Shown: piece by piece, positions 54,152 through 64,000 of the stretch
How positions within the stretch are numbered: the stretch's first letter is position 1
Layout: every line of letters starts with the position of its first letter
NCBI RefSeq assembly: GCF_022788655.1
Contig: NZ_CP084951.1
Location: 1,054,001 to 1,118,000, forward strand
Origin: Sulfitobacter indolifex
GTDB taxonomy: Bacteria; Pseudomonadota; Alphaproteobacteria; Rhodobacterales; Rhodobacteraceae
DNA length: 64,000 nucleotides
Direction: 5' to 3'
Position numbers and translations under genes: made by a program
Notes under the pieces: generated by a model
Database searches by the model: none
What the model saw: only the letters and a program-made list of their open reading frames with translations
Told to the model about the DNA's origin: nothing

Positions 54152-55581
54152 GCCTTTGGACAGCGACAGAAGCGGCAGAGGCCACGGGTGGCCGTGTGCA
54201 GGGCGATTGGGCCTGCAACGGCGTCTCTATCGACACGCGAACGTTGCAGCCGGGCGATCTGTTTGTTGCGCTGAAAGCGGCGCGGGACGGGCATGAGTTC
54301 GTGGCGCAAGCGCTTGATAGCGGCGCCGGCGCGGCGCTGGTGACCCATGTCCCAGAGGGTGTGGGCGAAGATGCGCCGCTCTTGATCGTAGAGGATGTGC
54401 AGACCGCACTCGAAGCGCTTGGCCGGGCAGGGCGTGCGCGTCTTGGGCCGCAGGCCAAGGTCGCGGCGGTGACGGGCAGCGTCGGCAAGACCTCGACGAA
54501 AGAAATGCTGCTGGCGATCTTTGGCGATCAGGGCAAAGCCCATGCCAGCGTCGACAGCTACAACAACCATTGGGGCGTGCCGCTGACGCTGGCGCGGATG
54601 CCGCGTGACACGGATTATGCGGTGATCGAGATCGGCATGAACCACCCCGGAGAGATTGCGCCCCTTGCCAAACAGGCGCAGCCCCATGCGGCGATGGTCA
54701 CCAATGTCGCCGCCGTCCACCTTGAAGCCTTCAAGGATGTCGCCGCCATCGCGGTGGAAAAGGCCAGCATCTTTGACGGCATGGAGCCGGGCGGTGTGGC
54801 GGTGATCAATGCCGACCACGATCACAGCGATATCGTGCTCGACAAAGCGCTGGAACGCGGGCTGCGCGAGACGACATTCGGGCGCAAGGGCCACCACTAT
54901 ACGCTGACCGACGTGAAGGTGCAGGGCGAGGCGACCGTGGCCCAAGCTGAGGTTTCAGGCGCACCGTTGCTTTACAAAATCGCCACGCCGGGGCGGCATT
55001 TTGCCATGAACGCACTTGGCGCGCTGGCGGTGGCCGAGGCGCTTGGCGCAGACCGGGCGCTGGCGGTGCAATCGCTGGGCCGCTGGTCGCCCTATGTAGG
55101 GCGCGGCGTGCGTGAGCAAATCCTGCTCGACCCGGTAGACAACCATCTGACGCTTGAACTGATCGACGATAGCTACAACGCCAACCCGACCTCCATGGCC
55201 GCAGCCCTTGAAGTGCTGGCGGCCTCGGAAGTGACCCATGATATCGGTCGTGTCAGCAAGGGGCGGCGGATCGCCTTTGTCGGTGATATGAAAGAACTCG
55301 GCCCCGAGGCGTTGGCCCTGCATGCAGGGCTGGCCGATCTGGAGGCCACCCGCGCGCTGGACGTGGTGCATTGCGTCGGCCCGCTGATGAAGGCCTTTTA
55401 CGACAATCTGCCCGAACACCAGCGCGGCGACTGGACCGAGACCGCCGAAGAGATGTTGCAAGGACTCCGCGCACGTCTCGATTCCGGCGATGTCGTGCTG
55501 ATCAAAGGGTCGCTTTCGATGAAGCTGGGCAGTATTGTTGACGCCATCCGCAAAATGGGTCATCCGGTCCCGACCGCCTGA
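54148..55581 (+). CDS. murF: UDP-MurNAc-tripeptide D-alanyl-D-alanine ligase MurF
   Basis: A 477-aa Mur ligase. Motifs are SIDTRTLQPGDLFVALK at the N terminus, the ATP loop TGSVGKTSTKEML near 109, EIGMNHPGEI and the DDSYNANPTSM loop. It attaches D-Ala-D-Ala. It is coupled to murE, with mraY 40 bp downstream. Confidence 0.95.
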   Translation: MSLWTATEAAEATGGRVQGDWACNGVSIDTRTLQPGDLFVALKAARDGHEFVAQALDSGAGAALVTHVPEGVGEDAPLLIVEDVQTALEALGRAGRARLGPQAKVAAVTGSVGKTSTKEMLLAIFGDQGKAHASVDSYNNHWGVPLTLARMPRDTDYAVIEIGMNHPGEIAPLAKQAQPHAAMVTNVAAVHLEAFKDVAAIAVEKASIFDGMEPGGVAVINADHDHSDIVLDKALERGLRETTFGRKGHHYTLTDVKVQGEATVAQAEVSGAPLLYKIATPGRHFAMNALGALAVAEALGADRALAVQSLGRWSPYVGRGVREQILLDPVDNHLTLELIDDSYNANPTSMAAALEVLAASEVTHDIGRVSKGRRIAFVGDMKELGPEALALHAGLADLEATRALDVVHCVGPLMKAFYDNLPEHQRGDWTETAEEMLQGLRARLDSGDVVLIKGSLSMKLGSIVDAIRKMGHPVPTA

Positions 55582-55621
55582 TTGGCGATTAACCCCAACA
55601 TGATGAGTTAGGACGCGATAT

Positions 55622-56704
55622 ATGCTCTATTGGTTGACGCTGCTGTCTGATGGCGGCGATTTCTTTAACCTGTTTCGCTATATCACCTTCCGCGCGGGCG
55701 GGGCGTTTTTCACGGCGCTTGTTTTCGGGTTCCTGTTCGGCAAGCCGCTGATCGAGGTGCTGCGCAAACGGCAGGGCAAAGGTCAGCCCATTCGCGACGA
55801 TGGCCCCGAAGGGCATTTCGCCAAGGCCGGCACGCCAACGATGGGCGGGCTGTTGATCGTTGGCGCGTTGCTGACATCGACCTTGCTTTGGGCGCGGCTG
55901 GACAATCCTTTTATCTGGTTGGTGCTGTTCGTAACCATGAGTTTCGCGGCCATCGGCTATGCGGACGATCATGCCAAAGTGAGCAAGCAAAATTCTGACG
56001 GGGTGCCGGGCAAAGTGCGGCTTTTGTTGGGTTTTCTGATCGCAGGCATCGCGGGCTACTGGGCCGCGCAATATCACCCTGCCGAGCTGCAGTACCAACT
56101 GGCGTTGCCGGTGTTCAAAGATACGCTGGTGAACCTTGGTATTCTGTTCGTGCCTTTCGCGATTATCGTGATTGTCGGATCGGCTAATGCGGTGAACCTT
56201 ACCGACGGGCTGGATGGTCTGGCGATTATGCCAGTGATGATCGCGGCCGGGGCGCTTGGCGTTATCGCTTATGCCGTGGGACGTGTCGATTTCACCGACT
56301 ACCTTGATGTGCACTATGTGCCGGGCACGGGCGAAATCCTGATCTTTACCGCTGGGATTTTCGGCGGTGGCTTGGGCTTTCTGTGGTACAACGCGCCTCC
56401 CGCTGCCGTCTTCATGGGCGACACAGGTTCGCTGGCGCTTGGCGGCGCTTTGGGTGCCATTGCTGTGGCGACGAAACACGAGCTGGTGTTGGCGATTGTC
56501 GGCGGGCTCTTTGTGGTCGAGGCGCTTTCGGTCATCATTCAGGTGCTCTATTTCAAGCGCACCGGCAAGCGCGTCTTCCTGATGGCGCCGATCCACCACC
56601 ACTATGAGAAAAAGGGCTGGGCAGAGCCGCAGATCGTGATCCGATTCTGGATCATCTCGCTGATCCTCGCCCTGCTGGGGCTGGCCACGCTCAAGGTGCG
56701 TTAA
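55622..56704 (+). CDS. mraY: Phospho-MurNAc-pentapeptide transferase MraY
   Basis: A 360-aa integral membrane enzyme with about ten helices. It has the acidic motif YADDHAKV near 113-120, [13 protein letters not shown] near 190 and the HHHYEKKGW motif near 325. It makes lipid I at the inner membrane. The stop is one base before the TTG of the next small ORF, and AAGGTG at the mraY end can serve as that ORF's ribosome site. Confidence 0.96.
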   Translation: MLYWLTLLSDGGDFFNLFRYITFRAGGAFFTALVFGFLFGKPLIEVLRKRQGKGQPIRDDGPEGHFAKAGTPTMGGLLIVGALLTSTLLWARLDNPFIWLVLFVTMSFAAIGYADDHAKVSKQNSDGVPGKVRLLLGFLIAGIAGYWAAQYHPAELQYQLALPVFKDTLVNLGILFVPFAIIVIVGSANAVNLTDGLDGLAIMPVMIAAGALGVIAYAVGRVDFTDYLDVHYVPGTGEILIFTAGIFGGGLGFLWYNAPPAAVFMGDTGSLALGGALGAIAVATKHELVLAIVGGLFVVEALSVIIQVLYFKRTGKRVFLMAPIHHHYEKKGWAEPQIVIRFWIISLILALLGLATLKVR

Positions 56705-56705
56705 A

Positions 56706-57071
56706 TTGGAAGTTCCTGACAAAACTAGTCTGACTGAAGTTATCGATTTTTTTGCTGGTTCCATTCTGAAGTCGAACGCGCTCGCTGCAACTACAGGTTT
56801 GGCCGCACACGCACACACAACAACGAATGGTTGGGAGATTGACCCAACCTCCTATGCATTGGGCTGGTGCGGTATCAGCGCACTTGGTTTTTTTAGTATC
56901 TGGCATTTTTTGGGAACGGTTTCTTCAACACTTAATCACATTCATCGGATCGCAAAAGATACCCAGAGAAACGCGATAGTTACATATGCCATGGAGGGCG
57001 CAGTTATTGTCGCATCTCTTGCAAGTACTTTTACTGTAATTAACGTGCTGAACGGTTTGGTCGCAAAGTAA
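56706..57071 (+). CDS. AT-rich hypothetical small membrane protein
   Basis: A 121-aa ORF starting at TTG 56706, 8 bp after AAGGTG inside the end of mraY. It is visibly AT-richer than both neighbours and uses codons such as ACT, AGT, TTT and GTT freely. Two membrane helices are predicted (about 48-70, LGWCGISALGFFSIWHFLGTV, and about 92-116, AMEGAVIVASLASTFTVINVL). No family is recognised. It is wedged between mraY and the reversed glsA, one base from the glsA stop. It may be a recently acquired gene or a remnant. Confidence 0.55.
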   Translation: MEVPDKTSLTEVIDFFAGSILKSNALAATTGLAAHAHTTTNGWEIDPTSYALGWCGISALGFFSIWHFLGTVSSTLNHIHRIAKDTQRNAIVTYAMEGAVIVASLASTFTVINVLNGLVAK

Positions 57072-57072
57072 T

Positions 57073-57999
57073 TCAGAAGATCGACCAATCCATGTGACGC
57101 GCCAAAAGGGCCAATGCTTCGGTGCCCTTTTGGCTGTTGCCATAGCGGTTCAACCCCGGCGACCAGACCGCGATGCTGGCGCGGCCCGGGACGATCGCCA
57201 GAATGCCGCCCCCTACGCCAGATTTTCCCGGCAGGCCGACCCGGTAGGCGAAATCCCCCGACCCATCGTAATGCCCGCAGGTCAGCATCAGCGCGTTCAA
57301 ACGCCGGATGCGACTGGGCGCGACCAAGCGCGGCACCTCGGGCGCTTCGATGAGGAAACGGCCCGCCATAGCAAGCTGCTCTACCGTCATCTCCATCGCG
57401 CAATGGTGGAAATAGGTGCCAAGCGTTCGCTCAGGCGCGTTGATGAGGTTGCCATAGGATTTTAGGAAATGGGCCAAAGCAAAGTTGCGGTGGCCGAAAT
57501 CGGTCTCTGACGCGGCGACTGTGTCGTTGATATGGATGTCGTCGGTCCCCGCGGCCTCGCGCACGAAGCGCATGATCTCGGCCAGTGCCTCGCGCGGCTC
57601 ACGGTTGCCCAGAACCTCGTCGGTGGTAACAATCGCGCCTGCATTGATGAACGGATTGCGCGGGCGGCCCTGTTCCTGCTCCAACTGCACGATGGAGTTG
57701 AACGCCCGCCCGGAAGGTTCGCGCCCCACGCGGTGCCATAGTTGATCGCCTGAGCGGCCCAAGGCGATGGCCAGCGTAAAGACCTTGGTGATCGACTGCA
57801 CTGAAAACGGCACCTGTGTGTCGCCCGCCACATGGCATTGGCCGTCTGCCGTCACCACCGCGATGCCGAACTGCGCCGGATCAACCGTGGCCAATTGCGG
57901 AATATAGGCCGCCACATCGCCCCAATGGTCATCTTCGCGCATCATGTCATTGAGGCGCGGCAACACATCGTTAAGGTCAGGTTTGGCGGGGCTGGACAT
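57073..57999 (-). CDS. glsA: Glutaminase A
   Basis: A 308-aa serine-dependent glutaminase that makes glutamate and ammonia. It has ATVDPAQFGIAVVTADG, the nucleophile in PFSVQSITKVFTLA near residue 67, GREPSGRAFNSIVQLE, NPFINAGAI, and CGHYDGSGDFAYRVGLPGKSGVGGGI. The start at 57999 (MSSPAKPDLN) is used. It is reversed inside the dcw cluster, between mraY and murD, so it is not part of that transcript. Confidence 0.93.
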   Translation of the reverse strand: MSSPAKPDLNDVLPRLNDMMREDDHWGDVAAYIPQLATVDPAQFGIAVVTADGQCHVAGDTQVPFSVQSITKVFTLAIALGRSGDQLWHRVGREPSGRAFNSIVQLEQEQGRPRNPFINAGAIVTTDEVLGNREPREALAEIMRFVREAAGTDDIHINDTVAASETDFGHRNFALAHFLKSYGNLINAPERTLGTYFHHCAMEMTVEQLAMAGRFLIEAPEVPRLVAPSRIRRLNALMLTCGHYDGSGDFAYRVGLPGKSGVGGGILAIVPGRASIAVWSPGLNRYGNSQKGTEALALLARHMDWSIF

Positions 58000-58073
58000 C
58001 TTGGACGGCCTCTGGCTTGTGATGAGCGCATCATGCCCCCATTCTGGGGCCAACGGGTAGCAGGGGATTACAG

Positions 58074-59474
58074 ATGATTCCAGTACAGGGCTTGGAAGGC
58101 GCACGCGTGGCGGTGCTGGGGTTGGGCCGCTCTGGCCTGAGCGCGGCACGCGCGTTGCAGGCGGGCGGGGCTAAGGTAAGCTGTTGGGACGATGACCCAG
58201 CCGCACGGGCGCGGGCCGAGGGGGAGGGGTTTGCCTGTGTTGATCTCAACAGCCCCGGCGCGCTCGACAAAATCACCCGGCTGATCGTCAGCCCCGGCAT
58301 TCCACACCTCTATCCTGCGCCGAACCCTGTGGTTGCGGCGGCCCTCGTCGCGGGGGTGCCGGTTGATAATGACATTGGCCTCTTTTTTCAAAGTTTTGCG
58401 ACACTGGCGTGGGATCACTACGACGTGGCACCGCGCGTCGTGGCCGTGACCGGCTCGAACGGCAAATCCACCACATCGGCGCTGATCCATCACATTCTGG
58501 AACATGTCGGGCGGCCCTGCCAATTGGCGGGCAACATCGGGCGCGGCGTGCTGGACCTTGATCCGGCCGTGGATGGCGAAGTCGTTGTGCTGGAACTCAG
58601 CAGCTATCAGACCGAACTTGCCCGCGCGCTAACGCCCGATGTGGCAGTGTTCACCAATCTCAGCCCCGACCATCTGGACCGTCACGCAGGCATGGGCGGC
58701 TACTATGCCGCGAAGCGCCGGCTGTTTGCCGAAGGCGGGCCAGACCGCGCCGTCATCGGTGTGGATGAGGCCGAGGGCCGCTTTCTGGCGGGCCAGTTGA
58801 GCGAGGGGCCAAGCGATGACCGGGTGATCCGCATCAGTGCGGAGACCAAACTCTCCGGCCCCGGCTGGCAGGTCTTTGCCCGCAAAGGGTTTTTGAGCGA
58901 ATACCGCCGTGGCAAGCAGGTCGGCTCGATCGATCTGCGCAGCATTCAAGGGCTGCCGGGTGCACATAACCACCAGAACGCCTGCGCGGCCTATGCCGCC
59001 TGCCGTGCCCTTGGCCTTGCCCCGCGCGTGATCGAGGCGGCGTTTCACAGTTTCGGCGGCTTGCCCCACCGCAGCCAGACCGTGGCCGAGGCAAATGGCG
59101 TGCGCTATGTCAACGACAGCAAGGCCACCAATGTCGACAGCGCGGCCAAGGCGCTGGCGGCCTTCCGCAATATCCGCTGGATCTGCGGTGGGTTGGAGAA
59201 GGAAGGCGGGCTGAAAGGTCTGGCGGAGGCCCAAGGGTCAGTACGCAAGGCCTATGTCATTGGCCGCGAGGCCGCGCATTTTGCCATGCAGTTGACGACC
59301 GAAGCCGAAGTCTGCGGCACGATGGAAAAAGCCGTGGCGCGCGCGGCGGCAGAGGCGGAAGAGGGCGATGTTGTCCTGCTTGCCCCGGCAGCGGCGAGTT
59401 TCGATCAATATGATAATTTCGAACGGCGCGGTGAGGATTTCGTTGCGCAGGTGCAAAAGGCGCTGGCGGAGTAG
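58074..59474 (+). CDS. murD: UDP-MurNAc-L-alanine D-glutamate ligase MurD
   Basis: A 466-aa Mur ligase. N-terminal Rossmann fold ([17 protein letters not shown]), ATP loop [13 protein letters not shown] near 127, [13 protein letters not shown] and [15 protein letters not shown]. It adds D-glutamate to UDP-MurNAc-L-Ala. It follows the reversed glsA by about 75 bp, so it must have its own promoter. The ribosome site is AGGGG. Confidence 0.95.
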   Translation: MIPVQGLEGARVAVLGLGRSGLSAARALQAGGAKVSCWDDDPAARARAEGEGFACVDLNSPGALDKITRLIVSPGIPHLYPAPNPVVAAALVAGVPVDNDIGLFFQSFATLAWDHYDVAPRVVAVTGSNGKSTTSALIHHILEHVGRPCQLAGNIGRGVLDLDPAVDGEVVVLELSSYQTELARALTPDVAVFTNLSPDHLDRHAGMGGYYAAKRRLFAEGGPDRAVIGVDEAEGRFLAGQLSEGPSDDRVIRISAETKLSGPGWQVFARKGFLSEYRRGKQVGSIDLRSIQGLPGAHNHQNACAAYAACRALGLAPRVIEAAFHSFGGLPHRSQTVAEANGVRYVNDSKATNVDSAAKALAAFRNIRWICGGLEKEGGLKGLAEAQGSVRKAYVIGREAAHFAMQLTTEAEVCGTMEKAVARAAAEAEEGDVVLLAPAAASFDQYDNFERRGEDFVAQVQKALAE

Positions 59475-59483
59475 GGCGCGCCC

Positions 59484-60659
59484 TTATCCGCCAATCGCCC
59501 GCGCTGCAGCCATGCCCGAGGACCAGGCCCACTGGAAGTTATACCCGCCCAGCCAGCCGGTCACGTCCACGGCTTCGCCGATGAAATAGAGGCCGGGCAC
59601 GTCTTTAGCTGCCATGGTTTTCGATGAAAGCTCATCGGTATCCACGCCGCCAAGGGTCACCTCCGCCGTGCGGTAGCCTTCGGTTCCGCCGGGGTGCAAT
59701 TGCCAATTCTGTAGCGCGTCGACGAAGTTGGTCAGCCGTGCGTCCGACCAATCAGCGAGGTTGCCCGATAGATCGAACTCTTGCCCCAAATACTCAACCA
59801 ACCGCGACGGCAAGTGCTGCGCGAGGATGGTGGTAAAGTTGCGCCGGCCGGACTGCTGCCGCTGGTCGCGCAATGCGCCCAGAAGGGTGCCCTCAGGGGC
59901 GAGGTTCACCGTGATCGCCTCGCCCTCGTGCCAGTAAGATGATGCCTGCAAAACCGCAGGGCCAGAGAGACCCCGGTGGGTGAACAACAGCGCCTCGTCA
60001 AATCCCGTGGTCCCGGCTGTGATACGGGCAGGGGTGGCCACCCCGGCCAGCGGCGCAAAGCGGCCTTCGGCAAAGGTGAAGGGCACCAGCCCCGCGCGCG
60101 TGTCCGTTACTTTCAGGCCGAACTGGCGCGCGATGTCATAGGCGACCCCGGTCGCGCCCATCTTGGGGATCGATTTGCCGCCCGTGGCAATCACGAGGTT
60201 GCGCGCGGTGACTTCCACTTTCTTATCAGGCATTTGCAGGTCGAAGGTGAAGTGCCCGTCGACACCGGCAAAATTGCTGGCGCTGCTTTGCAACTGCAGA
60301 TCAACCCCGGCCTGCTGCATCAGCCCGCGCAGCATGGCGATGATCTCCTTCGCGCTGGTATCGCAGAAAAGCTGACCCAAGGTTTTTTCATGCCACGCGA
60401 TGCCGTGGCGATCGACAAGCTCGATAAAATCCCACTGGGTATAGCGCGCCAGCGCAGATTTGGCGAAATGCGGGTTCTGGCTCAGGAATGCCTGCGGCTC
60501 GCAATACATATTGGTGAAGTTGCAGCGCCCGCCGCCCGAGATGCGGATCTTTTCGCCCGGCGCTTTCGCATGGTCGATGATCAACACACGCCCGCCCGCG
60601 TGGGCGGCGCACATCATGCCGGCGGCACCGGCTCCGATAATGGCTGTATCGACTTGCAT
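59484..60659 (-). CDS. HI0933-family FAD-dependent oxidoreductase
   Basis: A 391-aa flavoprotein. FAD motif IIGAGAAGMMCAAHAGG at the N terminus, then the family hallmark KIRISGGGRCNFTN, VIATGGKSIPKMGATG in the middle and a C-terminal FIGEAVDVTGWLGGYNFQWAWSSG. Function unsettled in the family. The start at 60659 (MQVDTAIIG) is supported by the immediate FAD motif. It is reversed between murD and ftsW, divergent from the peroxiredoxin-like gene. Confidence 0.88.
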   Translation of the reverse strand: MQVDTAIIGAGAAGMMCAAHAGGRVLIIDHAKAPGEKIRISGGGRCNFTNMYCEPQAFLSQNPHFAKSALARYTQWDFIELVDRHGIAWHEKTLGQLFCDTSAKEIIAMLRGLMQQAGVDLQLQSSASNFAGVDGHFTFDLQMPDKKVEVTARNLVIATGGKSIPKMGATGVAYDIARQFGLKVTDTRAGLVPFTFAEGRFAPLAGVATPARITAGTTGFDEALLFTHRGLSGPAVLQASSYWHEGEAITVNLAPEGTLLGALRDQRQQSGRRNFTTILAQHLPSRLVEYLGQEFDLSGNLADWSDARLTNFVDALQNWQLHPGGTEGYRTAEVTLGGVDTDELSSKTMAAKDVPGLYFIGEAVDVTGWLGGYNFQWAWSSGMAAARAIGG

Positions 60660-60770
60660 GGGCGCGCTCTGCCCGAATGCGCAGGCCCGGTCAAGAAGAC
60701 GTGACAGCGGTTGTCGGATCACTAATGCGTCATAGCTGGGAAACAGACGCAATTCAGACAGGAGCAGAGA

Positions 60771-61298
60771 ATGACCAAATTGACCGCAGAACAAGATTTC
60801 CCGAAGATGGACGTGGCCAAACTTGGCGGCGGCACGCTGACCTTGGGCCAACCGCAAGAGGGGCGCGACTGGCAGCTGGTGGTGGTCTACCGTGGCCTAC
60901 ACTGCCCGATCTGCAAAAAATACCTTGCGCAGCTTGAGAAACTGCAAAGCCAGTTTCACGAGATCGGCGTTGATGTGATCGCGGTCTCGGGCGATCCAGA
61001 TGAAAAGGCCAAATCCATGGCCGAGGAAGACAATCTGACACTGCCCATCGGCTATGATCTGAGCCTCGCGCAGATGGCAGACCTGGGCCTTTATATCTCT
61101 GACCCGCGTAGCCCGCAGGAAACCGACCGGCCCTTCGCCGAGCCTGCGACCTTTGTAATTAACGAGGAAGGCAAGCTGCAGATCATCGACATCTCCAACG
61201 CGCCCTTTGCGCGCCCCGACTTGGAAGGTCTGCTGAACGGCCTCAAGTTCATCCGCGACAAAGGCTACCCAGTGCGCGGTACCCACAAGGCGGCTTGA
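60771..61298 (+). CDS. Peroxiredoxin-like (AhpC/TSA) protein
   Basis: A 175-aa thioredoxin-fold protein with the active-site region YRGLHCPICKKYL (Cys near 45 and 48) and EPATFVINEEGKLQII. The CxxC form resembles redoxin/peroxiredoxin-like members that may reduce hydroperoxides or act as a thiol reductant. The start at 60771 follows AGGAGC. A GC-rich hairpin follows at 61308-61331. Confidence 0.85.
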   Translation: MTKLTAEQDFPKMDVAKLGGGTLTLGQPQEGRDWQLVVVYRGLHCPICKKYLAQLEKLQSQFHEIGVDVIAVSGDPDEKAKSMAEEDNLTLPIGYDLSLAQMADLGLYISDPRSPQETDRPFAEPATFVINEEGKLQIIDISNAPFARPDLEGLLNGLKFIRDKGYPVRGTHKAA

Positions 61299-61307
61299 TC
61301 GCCCAAT

Positions 61308-61331
61308 GGCGGGGCCTTGCATGGCCCCGCC
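61308..61331 (+). terminator. GC-rich hairpin after the peroxiredoxin-like gene
   Basis: Perfect 9-bp stem GGCGGGGCC / GGCCCCGCC with a 6-base loop; no T run. Probably ends the transcript before ftsW. Confidence 0.55.
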
Positions 61332-61444
61332 GACTCTACGCGCCGCCTACGGGTGAAATGCACTAGCTTCATATAACAATTCGGGCTACTCTGCCCGGAT
61401 GAGACCCCGCAAAGGGGCCGTTGAGGCAGCTAAGGCAGATACCC

Positions 61445-62611
61445 ATGACAGAGATGGTCTATGGCGCGGTCCCGGTACGGGATGGTGAACCGATTCTTCC
61501 AAAATGGTGGCGTACAGTCGACCGTTGGGCGTTGTCCGGCGTGTTGATTTTGTTTGCCGTTGGCATCTTGCTGGGGCTGGCTGCGTCGCCGCCTTTGGCG
61601 TCGAAAAACGGCTTTGATCCCTTCCACTATGTGCAACGGCAAGCGTTCTTCGGCGGATTGGCGTTGATTGCGATGCTATTGACCTCGATGATGTCGCCGA
61701 CACTGGTCCGGCGTCTAGCAGTGCTGGGGTTTGTCCTTTCCTTCGTGGCGCTGGCCCTGCTGCCCTTCTTTGGCACCGACTTTGGCAAAGGCGCGACGCG
61801 CTGGTACTCGCTGGGCTTTGCCTCGCTTCAGCCGTCCGAGTTTCTCAAGCCCGGTTTTATGGTCGCCGCCGCATGGATGATGGCCGCCGCGACCGAGATA
61901 AACGGCCCTCCGGGCAAAACTTGGTCCTTTGCGCTGTGTATCTCCATCGTGCTGATGCTGGCGATGCAGCCTGACTTTGGCCAAGCTTGCCTTGTGCTCT
62001 TTGGCTGGGGCGTGATGTATTTCGTTGCTGGCGCGCCGATGGTGCTGCTGGTCGGCATGGCAGGGCTGGTGGTTCTGGCAGGCACATTCGCCTACTCCAA
62101 CTCCGAACACTTCGCGCGGCGTATTGACGGCTTTCTCAGCGTCGATGTCGACCCGACCACCCAGCTTGGCTATGCCACCAATGCCATCCGCGAGGGTGGG
62201 CTGTTTGGCGTCGGCGTCGGCGAAGGCGAAGTGAAATGGTCGCTGCCCGACGCGCATACCGATTTTATCATTGCTGTCGCCGCCGAGGAATATGGCCTTA
62301 TTCTGGTCGTCTGTATCATTGCTCTATATACTGTTGTGGTTGTCCGTTCGCTGCTGCGGTTGGTGCGCGAGCGTGACCCTTTCATCCGGCTGGCCGGAAC
62401 CGGGCTGGCCTGCACATTCGGAGTACAGGCGATGATTAACATGGGTGTGGCAGTGCGGCTTTTGCCGGCAAAAGGCATGACCTTGCCCTTCGTCAGCTAC
62501 GGCGGCTCTTCAGTGATTGCCAGCGGCATCGCCGTGGGCATGCTCTTGGCCTTTACCCGCTCACGCCCTCAGGGTGAGATCAGCGACATTCTAGGCCGGG
62601 GCCGCCGCTGA
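61445..62611 (+). CDS. ftsW: Peptidoglycan glycosyltransferase FtsW
   Basis: A 388-aa SEDS protein with about ten helices. Family motifs: [59 protein letters not shown] and [10 protein letters not shown]. It polymerises septal glycan strands together with FtsI. The start at 61445 ([10 protein letters not shown]) is preferred to an upstream TTG. Its stop overlaps murG (TGATG). Confidence 0.93.
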   Translation: MTEMVYGAVPVRDGEPILPKWWRTVDRWALSGVLILFAVGILLGLAASPPLASKNGFDPFHYVQRQAFFGGLALIAMLLTSMMSPTLVRRLAVLGFVLSFVALALLPFFGTDFGKGATRWYSLGFASLQPSEFLKPGFMVAAAWMMAAATEINGPPGKTWSFALCISIVLMLAMQPDFGQACLVLFGWGVMYFVAGAPMVLLVGMAGLVVLAGTFAYSNSEHFARRIDGFLSVDVDPTTQLGYATNAIREGGLFGVGVGEGEVKWSLPDAHTDFIIAVAAEEYGLILVVCIIALYTVVVVRSLLRLVRERDPFIRLAGTGLACTFGVQAMINMGVAVRLLPAKGMTLPFVSYGGSSVIASGIAVGMLLAFTRSRPQGEISDILGRGRR

Positions 62612-63735
62612 TGGCCGCGCCACTGCTGATCATCGCCGCCGGGGGGACCGGTGGGCATATGTTTCCGGCACAGGCGCTGGCTGAGGTGATGTTGCAGCGT
62701 GGTTGGCGGGTGAAACTCAGCACCGACGCGCGTGGGGCGCGCTATACGGGGGGCTTTCCAGAAGCGGTCGAAATTACCCAGATCAGCAGCGCCACCTTTG
62801 CCCGTGGCGGGGTCGCTGCCAAGGCGCTGGTGCCCTTTCGTATCGCCTCTGGCGTGGTGCGCGCAGGGCTGAACATGCTGCGCGACCGGCCTTCAGTCGT
62901 TGTGGGCTTTGGTGGCTATCCGTCGATCCCGGCCCTTGGCGCCGCTTGGGCGCTGCGGATGCCGCGGATGATTCATGAACAGAACGGTGTTCTGGGCCGC
63001 GTGAACGAGATTTTTGCCAAACGTGTGCATGCGGTGGCCTGCGGCATCTGGCCCACCAAGCTGCCCGAGGGCGTGCAGGGCTGGCATGTTGGCAACCCAG
63101 TGCGCGCGAGTGTCTTGGACCGTGCAGGGGCCGCCTATATCCCGCCCGGTGACTATCCAATGGAGGTGCTGGTGATGGGCGGCAGCCAAGGCGCGCGCAT
63201 CCTCAGTGACGTGGTGCCCCCGGCACTGGCCGCTTTGCCGATGAACATGATCCGCAACATCCGCGTCAGCCATCAGGCCCGCGACGAAGACGGTCAGCGG
63301 GTGGCAGATTACTATGCCGACTCTGGCATCAGCGCCGATGTGCGCCCCTTCTTTGACGACGTGCCGCGCCGCATGTCCGAAGCGCAGCTGGTGATCAGCC
63401 GCTCGGGCGCGTCGAGTGTGGCAGACCTGTCAATCATTGGACGGCCTTCGATCTTGATCCCCTTTGCCGCCGCAGCAGGGGACCATCAAACCGCCAATGC
63501 CCGTGGCTTGGTCGAGGCCGGAGCCGCGATCATGGTGCCTGAGCGTAAGGCGAACCCCGAAATCATGACCGAGCAAATCCTCGCGGTGTTGGAGATGCCC
63601 CAAGGGGCGTTGCAGATGTCGCGGGCCGCGCTTTCGGTCGGCAAACCGGATGCGGCTGAGACACTGGCTGATATGGTTGAACAGCTTGCATCCCACGGCA
63701 CGCTGACCCCCGCAGAAGAGGAATACCCCCAATGA
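62611..63735 (+). CDS. murG: UDP-GlcNAc lipid I GlcNAc transferase MurG
   Basis: A 374-aa GT28 enzyme. N-terminal [42 protein letters not shown], and in the C-terminal half [21 protein letters not shown] and [16 protein letters not shown]. It makes lipid II on the inner face of the membrane. It overlaps ftsW and murC, so these three are translationally coupled. Confidence 0.95.
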   Translation: MAAPLLIIAAGGTGGHMFPAQALAEVMLQRGWRVKLSTDARGARYTGGFPEAVEITQISSATFARGGVAAKALVPFRIASGVVRAGLNMLRDRPSVVVGFGGYPSIPALGAAWALRMPRMIHEQNGVLGRVNEIFAKRVHAVACGIWPTKLPEGVQGWHVGNPVRASVLDRAGAAYIPPGDYPMEVLVMGGSQGARILSDVVPPALAALPMNMIRNIRVSHQARDEDGQRVADYYADSGISADVRPFFDDVPRRMSEAQLVISRSGASSVADLSIIGRPSILIPFAAAAGDHQTANARGLVEAGAAIMVPERKANPEIMTEQILAVLEMPQGALQMSRAALSVGKPDAAETLADMVEQLASHGTLTPAEEEYPQ

Positions 63736-64000
63736 ACGCCGCCGCCACCAAGCTGCCGACCGATGTCGGCCCGATCCACTTCGTCGGTATCGGCGGCATC
63801 GGCATGTCCGGCATCGCCGAGGTGTTGTTGAACCACGGCTACAATGTGCAGGGGTCAGACCTGAAAACCACCAAAATCACCGTGCGGCTGGCTGAGTTGG
63901 GCGGGCGCATCTTTGAAGGCCAAGCGGCTGAGAACATCGAAGGGGCGGCGGTGATCGTGATCTCTTCGGCGATCAAGCCGGGCAATGCTGAGTTGGACGA
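63732..64000 (+). CDS. murC: UDP-MurNAc L-alanine ligase MurC, N-terminal part
   Basis: Only the first about 89 codons are in the window. They show the family start: [32 protein letters not shown] and [15 protein letters not shown]. It adds L-alanine to UDP-MurNAc. The ATGA overlap with murG confirms the coupling. The gene continues beyond base 64000. Confidence 0.95.
   Translation, partial: MNAAATKLPTDVGPIHFVGIGGIGMSGIAEVLLNHGYNVQGSDLKTTKITVRLAELGGRIFEGQAAENIEGAAVIVISSAIKPGNAELD

Overview
The window looks like chromosomal DNA of a marine alphaproteobacterium of the order Rhodobacterales (roseobacter / Sulfitobacter-like). This is inferred from the GC-rich sequence, the gene content and order (folB-folP-glmM, glyQ-DUF-glyS, dcw cluster) and several alphaproteobacterial regulatory signatures: a SAM-II riboswitch, a GAAC-N7-GAAC LexA box and CCUCCUCCC-loop small RNAs beside a DUF1127 gene. 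It is almost entirely housekeeping sequence. I saw no phage, insertion sequence, CRISPR array, tRNA or rRNA.

Layout. 1-7450: end of xseA, a periplasmic hypothetical protein, an AlkB-type hydroxylase, an orphan NuoE-NuoF/formate dehydrogenase beta fusion, ftsY, an MgtC-like protein, a DMT transporter and a YciB-like septation protein. 7451-18850: metZ behind a SAM-II riboswitch, folE2, a DUF1127 gene, trkH, a SPOR/peptidoglycan-binding/inactive-protease protein, and glyQ-glyS with two small genes between them. 18923-25628: a divergent PPDK-like protein, a SleB-type hydrolase, and folB-folP-glmM, tightly coupled. 25625-41700: central metabolism and regulators (ilvC, an Lrp pair, a class V aminotransferase, a UbiH-like monooxygenase, a HAD phosphatase, a GntR regulator, an MshEN-glycosyltransferase fusion, carA, yqeY, pyc, an lldD-type oxidase). 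41852-48207: a PAS protein, uvrD behind a LexA box, the sRNA/DUF1127 locus, Mrp/ApbC and a membrane protein. 49010-64000: the division and cell wall (dcw) cluster mraZ-rsmH-ftsL-ftsI-murE-murF-mraY-murD-ftsW-murG-murC, interrupted by an AT-rich small ORF, glsA, an HI0933-type flavoprotein and a peroxiredoxin-like gene.

The most interesting locus is 45350-46230. A 70-aa DUF1127 gene on the minus strand is flanked on both sides by arrays of four stem-loops. In the minus-strand transcript every loop is a C-rich anti-Shine-Dalgarno sequence (CCUCCUCCC or a shorter form). The upstream array has near-identical units on a 46-nt period. The downstream array ends in a perfect intrinsic terminator. The upstream array and the DUF1127 gene each follow a similar control block with a TGCTGC-N3-GCAGCA-type dyad, and the same dyad precedes the second DUF1127 gene at 10230. 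This is like the CcaF1-CcsR1-4 (cuckoo RNA) locus known from Rhodobacter sphaeroides, but with a second, separately promoted array.

Other regulatory signals: MraZ boxes far upstream of mraZ with a strong terminator-like hairpin in the leader, a DnaA-type nonamer beside them, and several clear intrinsic terminators. All positions and starts are from reading the sequence; family assignments are from recognised motifs and not from a database search.
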